From an uncultured Rhodospirillales bacterium (GTDB lineage: Bacteria; Pseudomonadota; Alphaproteobacteria; CACIAM-22H2), in assembly GCA_937926175.1 (NCBI GenBank), contig CALANV010000058.1, forward strand, positions 1 through 64,000: DNA of 64,000 bases, given 5' to 3'. The notes under the pieces are model-generated. The model saw only the letters and a list, made by a program, of their open reading frames with translations. It was not told the origin of the DNA and made no database searches. Positions 33,404 to 40,998 of the stretch are shown here, piece after piece. The position numbers were made by a program, and so were the translations under genes. Within the stretch, counting starts at the first letter, position 1, and each line of letters starts with the position of its first letter.

Positions 33404-34828
33404 GTGAGACTCAAGCTAGCAGCGCGGGTTCTGGGAGTCGCGGCGCTTGGACTGGCCCTTCCAGTCGCCGCCCAGACCGTACCCAAATCCGCGGACGAGG
33501 TGGCGCGGCCGGGCGGCAAACTGCCCGGAACCGTGAACCTTGCGCTCGTGAAGGTCGCGGACGGCTTCAACGATCCGACCGGCGTCGCGTCGGCCTACGA
33601 TGGAACCGGCCGCATCTTCGTCGTCGAACGCGTCGGCCGCATCCGCGTCGTCGACAAGGACGGCAAGGTGCAGGAAGAACCGTTCCTCGACCTCACTACG
33701 CTCAATCCGCTCGGCAGCGAGGTGCAGACCGGGTTCGTCGAGCAGGGCCTATGGTCGGTCGCCTTCCATCCGCGGTTCCGGGAAAACGGCCATTTCTTCG
33801 TCCACTTCTCGTCGCTGCCGTTCAATGGCGCGGGGCTGGTCGTCCGCTTCACCGTCGACCCGGACAGCCCGAACGTGGTCACGGCCGAACAGGCGAACAA
33901 GACGGCGAAAGTGATCATGAACATCCCGCAGCCGTACTACAATCACTACGGCGGCGGTATGCAGTTCGGTCCCGACGGCTACCTTTACATCGGCAAGGGT
34001 GACGGCGGCTGGGAGGGCGATCCGCTCGATGCCGGACAGCGGCTCGACACGCATCTGGGCAAGATGCTGCGGATCGACGTCGATGTCGAAGACGACTCGA
34101 TGCCGTACAAGGTGCCGGCCGATAATCCGTTCCGCACGGCGTCGCGCGACCAACTGATGCGGCTGTTCGGCGTGTCCGAGCTCGACTTCAGCAAGATCCG
34201 CATCGGCGCGAAGCCGGAGATCTGGGCCTACGGGCTGCGCAACCCGTACATGTTCCACTTCGACAAGAAGACCGGCGGATTGTTCATCGCCGATGTCGGA
34301 CAGAACCATCTCGAGGAGATCAACTATCAGCCGCCCGACAGCAAGGGCGGCGAGAACTACGGCTGGAACCGGAACATGGGCACCCAATGTCATCCGATGA
34401 CCGGTCCGGACGACAAGTGCCCGCAGGTCGGCGTCCTGCCGATCGCCGAGTATCCGCACGAGGAGCCGTATCCGGGTGCGCCGAAGCTCACCGAGAACTG
34501 GGGATGTTCGGCCATGGCGCTGGGTGTGGCCAACTATGCCGGCATGGAGGGCGTCCTGCTGGTCGGCGACTGGTGCTCCGGCCGCCTGTGGGGCGTCGGC
34601 TGGGACAAGAGCGCCAACAAGTGGCAGATGCAGGAGCTGCTGCACACGTCGCTGCAGTTCACCGCCGGCAACACGGACGAGGACGGCACGATCCTGGCGG
34701 TCAACTGCTACTGCTTCTATCTCGACGACAAGGGGCCGACGGCGAACCCGCCGGGCGCGGTCTGGCGCGTCGTCGCCGCGGACCAGGTACCCGCGGGTGC
34801 AGAGGTGGCGCGGGTACGCACGCGTTGA
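33404..34828 (+). CDS. PQQ-dependent soluble sugar (aldose) dehydrogenase
   Basis: 474 residues from GTG 33404 with a strong ribosome site (CAGGGAGGACGAAC). Signal peptide (about 4-24, ending VAAQ). The mature protein is a GSDH-type six-bladed propeller: LVKVADGFNDPTGVASAYDG, GLWSVAFHPRF with the predicted catalytic His, GGGMQFGPDGYLYIGKGDGG, ADNPFR, EIWAYGLRNPYMFHFD, IADVGQNHLEEINY and GENYGWN. It oxidises an aldose or related alcohol in the periplasm with PQQ and passes electrons to a cytochrome. The next gene, overlapping at the stop codon, encodes that likely acceptor. No pqq genes are in the window. Confidence 0.9.
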   Translation: MRLKLAARVLGVAALGLALPVAAQTVPKSADEVARPGGKLPGTVNLALVKVADGFNDPTGVASAYDGTGRIFVVERVGRIRVVDKDGKVQEEPFLDLTTLNPLGSEVQTGFVEQGLWSVAFHPRFRENGHFFVHFSSLPFNGAGLVVRFTVDPDSPNVVTAEQANKTAKVIMNIPQPYYNHYGGGMQFGPDGYLYIGKGDGGWEGDPLDAGQRLDTHLGKMLRIDVDVEDDSMPYKVPADNPFRTASRDQLMRLFGVSELDFSKIRIGAKPEIWAYGLRNPYMFHFDKKTGGLFIADVGQNHLEEINYQPPDSKGGENYGWNRNMGTQCHPMTGPDDKCPQVGVLPIAEYPHEEPYPGAPKLTENWGCSAMALGVANYAGMEGVLLVGDWCSGRLWGVGWDKSANKWQMQELLHTSLQFTAGNTDEDGTILAVNCYCFYLDDKGPTANPPGAVWRVVAADQVPAGAEVARVRTR

Positions 34829-35337
34829 TGCAGCCGGCACACAATATGTTCCGGCAAGCTTGGGTCGGGTCGGCGTCTTCGCCGGCCCGGCCTCTCTTTC
34901 GTTGGGGCGGCGTCGTTGCGCTGGTGCTGGTCGCAAGCCTGGCGGACCGCGCATCCGCCGAAGGTATCGTGTTCCGCCACGCGCTCGACAACCAGCCGAT
35001 CGAGGTCAAGCCGCGTCAGGGCGAGGTCGTGACGGATGCCGTCAAGACGTTCCTTGCGAGCGGCGAGAATCCCTACAACGGCGACGAAGCGGCGCTGGCG
35101 GCCGGCAGGAAACTTTATCAGCAGTGGTGCCAGGCGTGTCATCTCGCCGACGGCGGGGGGCGGATCGGCCCCAGTCTGATCGACGATACGTACAACTATC
35201 CGCGCACGAACACAGATGTCGGCATGTTCGAGGTCGTCTACGCCGGCGCCGGCGGGGCGATGCAGCCCTTCGGCAAGCGGATGTCCCAGGACGACATCCT
35301 GAAGATCATGGCCTATGTGCGAACCTTGAAGAAATGA
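34828..35337 (+). CDS. Cytochrome c-L (MxaG/XoxG family)
   Basis: 169 residues from ATG 34828, which overlaps the preceding stop (TGATG). Signal/anchor at about 25-44 (ending ASA). Heme motif CQACH at 101-105. The surroundings GENPYNGDEAALAAGRKLYQ, GRIGPSLIDDTYNYPRTNTD, VGMFEVVYAGAGGAMQPFGK are diagnostic of cytochrome c-L, the electron acceptor of methanol dehydrogenases. Here it is paired with a GSDH-type enzyme and not with an MxaF/XoxF-type enzyme. It should accept electrons from the PQQ enzyme in the periplasm. Confidence 0.92.
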   Translation: MQPAHNMFRQAWVGSASSPARPLFRWGGVVALVLVASLADRASAEGIVFRHALDNQPIEVKPRQGEVVTDAVKTFLASGENPYNGDEAALAAGRKLYQQWCQACHLADGGGRIGPSLIDDTYNYPRTNTDVGMFEVVYAGAGGAMQPFGKRMSQDDILKIMAYVRTLKK

Positions 35338-35417
35338 AGCCGTGACCGCCTTTTCCGGCGGCTCCGGCTTCCTTCGTCTTCTTCGCGGTTCGCGTGCCGC
35401 CGCGGCCGGGGCTTCGT

Positions 35418-36341
35418 CTATTCGATCAGCAGGTCGGCGTCGGCCGGCCTCGGCGCCGGCTCGTCGACGCGCGGGGTCTGGCCGCGAAGCACGGAGTTGC
35501 CTTCGAACATCAACCGCTGGTCGACCGGCGCCGGATCGAGCCAGTCGGATTCCTTCATCTGACCGCTCTGGCCGTAGGCGGCGAGCGCGTTGGCGTAGCA
35601 GACGCGGCGCACGTCCGCCTCGGGGATGCCGCGCTGAAGCATGAGCTGCGCAGTCTTCGGCACCGCCAGCGGGTCGGACATGCCCCAGTCGGCGCTCGAG
35701 TCGATGAAGATCCGCTCCGACCCGTAGCGGCGCACGATGTCCACCATCCGCTCGCTGCCCATCTTGGTGCGCGGGTAGAGCGTGAACGCGGCCCAGAAGC
35801 CGCGGTCGAGCACTTCCCGGACCGTCTCTTCGTTGTTGTGATCGATGACAACGCGCTCCGGCGCAAGCCCGTGCTCGATGCACAAATCCATCGTCAGCGA
35901 CGTTCCCCGCTTCTTGTCGCGGTGCGGCGTGTGGATCATCACCAGCATGTCGAGCTGCTTGGCGAGGTCGAGCTGTGCGCGCAGATACTTTTTCTCGGCC
36001 TTGGTCTGTTCGTCGAAGCCGATCTCGCCGATGGCCACGACGCCTTCCTTGAGGGCGAAGCGCGGCAGGATTTCCATGACCGCCTCGGCCAGCGCTTCGT
36101 TGTTCGCCTCCTTGGCGTTGAGGCCGATCGCGCAGTAGTGCCGGATGCCGAACTGACCGGCGCGGAAACGCTCCCAGCCGACGAGCGTGGACAGATAGTC
36201 GATATAGGTTCCGACCGACGTGCGGGGCTGGCCGACCCAGAACGCGGGCTCGATCACGGCGACCACGCCCGCGGCGGCCATCGCCTCGTAGTCGTTCGCG
36301 GTGCGCGCGTTCATGTGGATGTGCGGATCGATGAACTGCAT
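35418..36341 (-). CDS. eboB: EboB, TatD-like metal-dependent hydrolase of the ebo cluster
   Basis: 307 residues. The amidohydrolase metal set is visible: HIH at residues 7-9 (DPHIHMNART), Glu in AIGEIGFDEQTKAEKKYLRA, His in MVMIHTPHRDKK, His in VVIDHNNEETV and Asp in FIDSSADWGMSD. TatD-type TIM-barrel fold; substrate unknown. Ribosome site AAGGGGAG. Last gene of the minus-strand run eboD-E-C-A-B, 35 bases after eboA. It converges on the cytochrome c-L gene, with 80 bases between. Confidence 0.9.
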   Translation of the reverse strand: MQFIDPHIHMNARTANDYEAMAAAGVVAVIEPAFWVGQPRTSVGTYIDYLSTLVGWERFRAGQFGIRHYCAIGLNAKEANNEALAEAVMEILPRFALKEGVVAIGEIGFDEQTKAEKKYLRAQLDLAKQLDMLVMIHTPHRDKKRGTSLTMDLCIEHGLAPERVVIDHNNEETVREVLDRGFWAAFTLYPRTKMGSERMVDIVRRYGSERIFIDSSADWGMSDPLAVPKTAQLMLQRGIPEADVRRVCYANALAAYGQSGQMKESDWLDPAPVDQRLMFEGNSVLRGQTPRVDEPAPRPADADLLIE

Positions 36342-36376
36342 GGTCAGGCTCCCCTTTTCGTTGGTTTCGTCGGGAC

Positions 36377-37258
36377 TCAGGCGCCGGCGATCTCGTCCCA
36401 GGACAGGCGCCCCCGTTCGATCGCGTGGGCGAGCTCCGGCTCGTCGCGCAAGGCAGCCGCCGCCTCGGCGCGTGGACAGGCGGCGAGTGCCAGCGCGGCC
36501 GCTCGACGCTCCGCGGGGCTGCCTTGGGCGAGCACGCGGCGCAGATCGGCAATCGCCGCGTCATCCGCATGCGGACCGACGCCGCGCCACAGCTCGGGGC
36601 TGACGGGACGGCGCGCGGCCCAGCGCTCGTGGGCGTAATCGCACAGCATGCGCATGAGCCGCGGGTTGGATCGCGCGTCGAAGCCGTGGATCGGATGGAG
36701 CGGGCTGCCGATGAACAGCGCCTTCAGCACCATCTGGTTCCAGGCGTCTTCGTCGAAGCGCTCGGCGGGGTAGGGGTTGCGGTGCGCCACGGCTTCGAAC
36801 ACGCTGCGCATGTTGCTGCGCGCGCCCTCGGCGGCGCGGGCGACGTAGCGCGCCTGCCCCGGATAGAGCGGCAGGCCGCGATAGAACGCGACCAGTTCGC
36901 CTAGATCGGCGGTGCGGAACAGCTGCTCAAGACGATGGGCAAATCGATCCTCCGGGCCGTTTACGCAGAGCAGCAGGGCCACGCGCGCCGCCTGGTCGAC
37001 ACTCCACCCCACAGGCGACCAGCCGGATCGCACCTGCTGTGCGGCCTCGAGATCCGCGGGGGCGAGGTGCAGGTCGTCCTTGCCGACCCGGCGCGGCACG
37101 AGCGTGAGAATGGTGTAAATCGTGCGCTCGTCGGCGCCATTGCGAAGACGGCGCACACTGTCCTCGAGCCATCCGCGCGCATCGCCGGCGAGCTGACGCC
37201 CGAGCCACCCCAGCAGAAGTTCGACCGGCGACGTCACCTGCTGCAACGCGCCCGACAT
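36377..37258 (-). CDS. eboA: EboA family protein of the ebo cluster
   Basis: 293 residues from ATG 37258, which has the ribosome site GATGGAGG (an upstream in-frame ATG at 37282 lacks one). Soluble, helical: LLLGWLGRQLAGDARGWLED, TIYTILTLVPRRVGKDDLHL, LPLYPGQARYVARAAEGARS, HRNPYPAERFDEDAWNQMVL, GSPLHPIHGFDARSNPRLMR and LCDYAHERWAARRPVSPELW. These are the recurring EboA blocks. No enzyme fold is apparent, and its biochemical role is unknown. It sits between eboC and eboB. Confidence 0.88.
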   Translation of the reverse strand: MSGALQQVTSPVELLLGWLGRQLAGDARGWLEDSVRRLRNGADERTIYTILTLVPRRVGKDDLHLAPADLEAAQQVRSGWSPVGWSVDQAARVALLLCVNGPEDRFAHRLEQLFRTADLGELVAFYRGLPLYPGQARYVARAAEGARSNMRSVFEAVAHRNPYPAERFDEDAWNQMVLKALFIGSPLHPIHGFDARSNPRLMRMLCDYAHERWAARRPVSPELWRGVGPHADDAAIADLRRVLAQGSPAERRAAALALAACPRAEAAAALRDEPELAHAIERGRLSWDEIAGA

Positions 37259-37330
37259 GCCGCCTCCATCATTCCGCCGCATCGATACTTCGATTCAGAT
37301 GGTCGCGGGCGCGCACTTTCAGACACGACA

Positions 37331-38233
37331 TCACGTTCCGGGGACGTAACGCTGAAGGAGTAGCGTGAGCGCGAAGCCGGCGGCCGCGAGTGCGGCAAGC
37401 GCGGCTTGTCCGTGCGTTGCGATCAGCATCGCGTCGAGCAGCGAGATGCCGGCGATCAGATAGCCGATCGCACGCGGTACGTCGATGCGGCCCGGTACGA
37501 TCAGGAACGACAGCGCATAGGCAACCCAGGCGAGGAAGATGACGTAGAACGTCCCGCTCACCGCGTCCGCCAGCGCGCCCGCACCGTAGATGAAGGGTGC
37601 CGCCAGGAAGGCCAGTGGCCACAGGCGGTCGATGCGCGCCCGCGTCTCGAACTTGGCCGCATAGGTAAGTCCGACGAGGTAGCATAGAAGCAGGGCCGCA
37701 CCGAGATAGAGCGCCGGTGCCGGCGCTGCGGTCGTCGCAAGTCCGGCGACGAGATAGACAAGCACGCGGCACAGCCCCATCAGGACCGGGCTCAGCGGAT
37801 TGCCCTTATGACGCCAGTCGTAGAGCACGATGGCGGCGGCCAGCGCGAGTCCGGCGACGCCGGCCCCCCACGTGGAGCCGTCCGCGTCGACATAGCAGAG
37901 GACGACGAGCAGCCCGAAGCCGGCGGCGAGCATGCCGAAGCCGGCCGCGAACACCGTTGCCGCCGCGACCAGGCCGGCCGGTATCGGACGCTCGGGCCGT
38001 TCGCGCGCGTCGATGTCGCGATCGAACGCATCGTTGAGATACATCCCCGCCACGTAATAGAGCGAGACCGCAACGAGCAGTGCCAGCGTGAAGCCGGGGC
38101 CGGCGGCACCCCCGGCCAGCACGATGCCGGCAAGCGTGTTCGTCCACACCGTGGGCAGGTTCGAGACGCGGCCAAGCCGCAGCGCCAGCGCGAAGCCGGA
38201 CGTGCTCAGACGCGGAGCTGTTGCTGCACCCAT
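37331..38233 (-). CDS. eboC: EboC, UbiA-family prenyltransferase of the ebo cluster
   Basis: 300 residues from ATG 38233 (GAGGGAA upstream). About eight to nine membrane helices. The first UbiA Asp-rich motif is NDAFDRDIDARERPERPI near residue 67, and a second in the region after LPLAF-like WPLAFLAAPFIYG is weak. It starts RVSNLPTVWTNTLAG, typical of this branch. It would transfer a prenyl group onto an acceptor at the inner membrane. The gene overlaps the eboE end by 28 bases. Confidence 0.9.
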   Translation of the reverse strand: MGAATAPRLSTSGFALALRLGRVSNLPTVWTNTLAGIVLAGGAAGPGFTLALLVAVSLYYVAGMYLNDAFDRDIDARERPERPIPAGLVAAATVFAAGFGMLAAGFGLLVVLCYVDADGSTWGAGVAGLALAAAIVLYDWRHKGNPLSPVLMGLCRVLVYLVAGLATTAAPAPALYLGAALLLCYLVGLTYAAKFETRARIDRLWPLAFLAAPFIYGAGALADAVSGTFYVIFLAWVAYALSFLIVPGRIDVPRAIGYLIAGISLLDAMLIATHGQAALAALAAAGFALTLLLQRYVPGT

Positions 38234-39399
38234 TGCATTTCCCTCGACACGGCGGCGACGATGTCCTCGCCGCGATAGGCGTCCGGCAGCACGTCCCACG
38301 TATAGGTCTCGACCTCGAGATGTGCTGAGACGGGTGCACGGCGATGGCGCGCCAGCACCTCGCGCAGGAACGGCTGCGTCGTCGCGAATTCACCCAGTTC
38401 CTCGCGGAAGATCGGGACATGGAAGTGGATGCGCCATTCGCGGTCGCGGCCGTCGAGGCTGCGGATCGCCTCCGGTAGGTCCGGATATCGGATGAGGCCG
38501 TCACGGTCGCGCGCGACGACCTGGTGCAGATAGACGTCATCGGCGAACGGCGTCAGCGCATGCGCCGTCGATCCGTTCGCATGCGGAATGCGCAGACCCG
38601 CGCTCAGCTGCAGCTTGGCGATGCGGATGCCGGACGCCTCGAGGCGCCGAACGGCTTCGTTCGGGTCTTCGTACTCGACCGCGGCGTGGCAGAGGTCGAG
38701 GCAAAGGCCAAGATGCCGGCGCAGCGCCGGCTCGGCCGCTGTGGGTGTCAGATTCGCAAGCGCGCTCAGTCGCGCGGCGGCGGCTTTTGAAAAGAGGTGC
38801 TTTTCGAAGAAGGCGACGGCTTCATCGACGGTCTCGAGGAAGCAGTACGGCTCCGGCTCCAGTGCCAGCACGACGGTCCGCCCGGTCGACCGCTCGAGGT
38901 GCACGAGATGCGCGGCATGCCGGATCATGAGATCGGCCATGCGTTCGACGTCGGCCTCGGTGCCGATCTCCGGCTTGAACGCGCCGGGCACGGTGCTGAC
39001 GCTGCCCTCGACGTCGGGCTCGGGCGGCATCAGTTCCGCCAGCAGCGTGGCAAGGAGACCGGTGTAGGCGAGGCGCCGCTCGTCGCGCCAGTCGGGCTTG
39101 TAGACGTCTTCCTTCACGCGGGCGCGGTGAAAGGTGCCGTAGGGAAAGCCGTTGATCGTGAAGACGTAGAGACGGTTGTCGCGGAGGAAATCCCTGAACT
39201 CGGCCAGGGTCGACGGTTGCCGCAGCGCTTCGGCGGCCGCGGCCGACAGCCGCAGTCCGACGCCGAACGGAATGTCCGGCGCGATGCGGTCGCGCACGCG
39301 CAGGAGATATCGTTCGAGATTGTTGCGTATCTCCGTCCAGCTCTCGCCAGGGTGAATGTTCGTGCAATATGTGAGATGGCAACCCGGCCCCACTCTCAT
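38206..39399 (-). CDS. eboE: EboE, TIM-barrel sugar-isomerase-like protein of the ebo cluster
   Basis: 397 residues. It begins CHLTYCTNIHPGESWTEIRN and continues with FTINGFPYGTFHRARVKEDV, YKPDWRDERRLAYT, VVLALEPEPYCFLETVDEAV, GLCLDLCHAAVEYED, RIAKLQLSAGLRIPHANGST and RIHFHVPIFREELG. The His/Glu/Asp placements resemble xylose-isomerase-type barrels. This is the family annotated as metabolite traffic protein EboE. The start overlaps the eboD stop (ATGA), so both are coupled. Substrate unknown. Confidence 0.92.
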   Translation of the reverse strand: MRVGPGCHLTYCTNIHPGESWTEIRNNLERYLLRVRDRIAPDIPFGVGLRLSAAAAEALRQPSTLAEFRDFLRDNRLYVFTINGFPYGTFHRARVKEDVYKPDWRDERRLAYTGLLATLLAELMPPEPDVEGSVSTVPGAFKPEIGTEADVERMADLMIRHAAHLVHLERSTGRTVVLALEPEPYCFLETVDEAVAFFEKHLFSKAAAARLSALANLTPTAAEPALRRHLGLCLDLCHAAVEYEDPNEAVRRLEASGIRIAKLQLSAGLRIPHANGSTAHALTPFADDVYLHQVVARDRDGLIRYPDLPEAIRSLDGRDREWRIHFHVPIFREELGEFATTQPFLREVLARHRRAPVSAHLEVETYTWDVLPDAYRGEDIVAAVSREMQWVQQQLRV

Positions 39400-40604
39400 C
39401 GGCACGCATCCCTCTGTTTCAGCCAGCCGATCGCGTCGATGATCGCGGCTTCGTCCATCTCGTGAACCTCGACGCCGCGGCCGATCTCGGCGAGCAGCGT
39501 CACGGTCAGCTCGCCGCCCAGATGCTCGCGGAAGTCCCGCAAGCCCCCGAGCACGGCGTAGGAGCCGTCGGCCGCGCGGGCCTCGAGCGCGTCGTGCCAC
39601 AGCCGAAGACCGAGCCGTTCGAGCAGCCGGCAGACGCGCTCCTCGCTTCCGGGCGCGAGCAGACCGGCCTGGACCGAGTAGCGGGTGTCGAGCGCGATCC
39701 CGATCGCGACCGCTTCGCCGTGGCGGAGCGCATGCCCCGTCATGGTCTCGAGCTTGTGCGCCGCCCAATGGCCGAAATCGAGCGGTCGCGCGCTTCCCAT
39801 CTCGAACGGGTCGCCGGCGGTGCAGATGTGCCGCATGTGAAGATCGGCGCAGCGCCGGATTGCGAAGGCGAGCGCGTCCGGCTCGGCCCGCGCGGCGTCC
39901 TCGGCGCGACGCTCGAGCCATTCGAAGAACACGCGGTCCCGGATCAGGGCCACCTTGACCGCCTCGGCAAGGCCGGCGATCCGGTCGCGCGCCGGCAGCG
40001 AGGACAGAAAACGCGCGTCGTTGAGAACCGCGAAGGGCGGGGCAAATGTGCCGATGAAGTTCTTCACGCCGAAGGCGTTGATCCCGTTCTTGACGCCGAC
40101 GCCGGAATCGAGCTGGCCCAGCACGGTCGTCGGGACGCGCACCAGCCGCACGCCGCGATGCGTGGTCGCGGCCACGAATCCCACCATGTCCAGCATCGCC
40201 CCGCCGCCGATCGCGACGACGTAGGAATGGCGGTCGATTCCCAGCGCCAGCAGGCGGCGCTGCAGGCGCTCGACGAGCGCCGGATCGTTCTTCGCGCCCT
40301 CGCCGCCGGGCACGATCTCGGGCGGGCCCGCGAGTTCGAGCTGGCGGTCGTGGCGGGCGGCGTAGGCCGCAATCTCGTCCGGCAGGTCGGGCCACGCCGC
40401 CGCGATGCCGGCCTCGATCAGCGCGACGAAGCGATGGCGGCGTTCCGGCTCGAGCCGCGCGAGCGCGTCGGCGAAGACCGCGTTGGCCGGATCGAACAGA
40501 TGCTCGGTGAAGGCAACCGCATACGAGAATTCGACCGCGAACCGCTGCACCCGGACGACGGGGGAACGGAAATCGATCTCCGTGGCGGAACCGGGTAGCG
40601 TCAT
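39396..40604 (-). CDS. eboD: EboD, 3-dehydroquinate-synthase-like cyclase of the ebo cluster
   Basis: 402 residues from ATG 40604. The dehydroquinate synthase fold is plain: AIGGGAMLDMVGFVAATTHR for NAD, VPTTVLGQLDSGVGVKNGIN, the EboD-typical NAFGVKNFIGTFAPPFAVLN, and the zinc set Glu in GLAEAVKV, His in FGHWAAHKLE and His in RHGEAVAIG. It probably cyclises a sugar phosphate like other sedoheptulose/dehydroquinate cyclases; the actual substrate is unknown. First gene of the ebo run. It differs from housekeeping AroB in sequence and context. Confidence 0.92.
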   Translation of the reverse strand: MTLPGSATEIDFRSPVVRVQRFAVEFSYAVAFTEHLFDPANAVFADALARLEPERRHRFVALIEAGIAAAWPDLPDEIAAYAARHDRQLELAGPPEIVPGGEGAKNDPALVERLQRRLLALGIDRHSYVVAIGGGAMLDMVGFVAATTHRGVRLVRVPTTVLGQLDSGVGVKNGINAFGVKNFIGTFAPPFAVLNDARFLSSLPARDRIAGLAEAVKVALIRDRVFFEWLERRAEDAARAEPDALAFAIRRCADLHMRHICTAGDPFEMGSARPLDFGHWAAHKLETMTGHALRHGEAVAIGIALDTRYSVQAGLLAPGSEERVCRLLERLGLRLWHDALEARAADGSYAVLGGLRDFREHLGGELTVTLLAEIGRGVEVHEMDEAAIIDAIGWLKQRDACR

Positions 40605-40998
40605 GATCGCGACGTTCGTCGCCTGGCAGCGCGAATTGTTCGGCAACATGGAGCTGCTGTTGGATGCGTCCGTTGCGACGACGCGGGCATGGTGCGCAGC
40701 GCGATCCGGGCCCGAATCCATGGGCGCGGGAAAGATCACGGCCGCATGCGCTCGTCGTCGCAACCGGACGCTAGCATGCGCCAAAGGGGTCCTCTATTGG
40801 CCGTCATGGGTAGATGATGCGCGATCGGGTCGGCTGACCGATCCGACGGCGATTGCAACGGCGCAAACGGAGACCAGCATCCCGTCAATTCGGTGGGTTC
40901 GGGACGGCGGAATATCGACGGATTTGACCACGTGGTGTGGAGTCGCCTAGCCTTTCGCCCCTTCGGCGCAAGGGCGCGGCGCGAGAGGGGGAGACGCA
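40605..40998. other. Divergent intergenic region between eboD and a kinase gene
   Basis: 394 bases without a protein-like frame. It should carry the ebo promoter on the minus strand and the kinase promoter on the plus strand. I see no clear palindrome or terminator. Confidence 0.4.

Noticed and set aside
35342..36638. Plus-strand frames opposite eboB and eboA
   Set aside because: The minus strand carries recognisable EboB and EboA motifs; the plus frames have none.
40605..40998. eboF beyond eboD
   Set aside because: The interval has no long protein-like frame and the next gene is a histidine kinase, so eboF is not encoded here.
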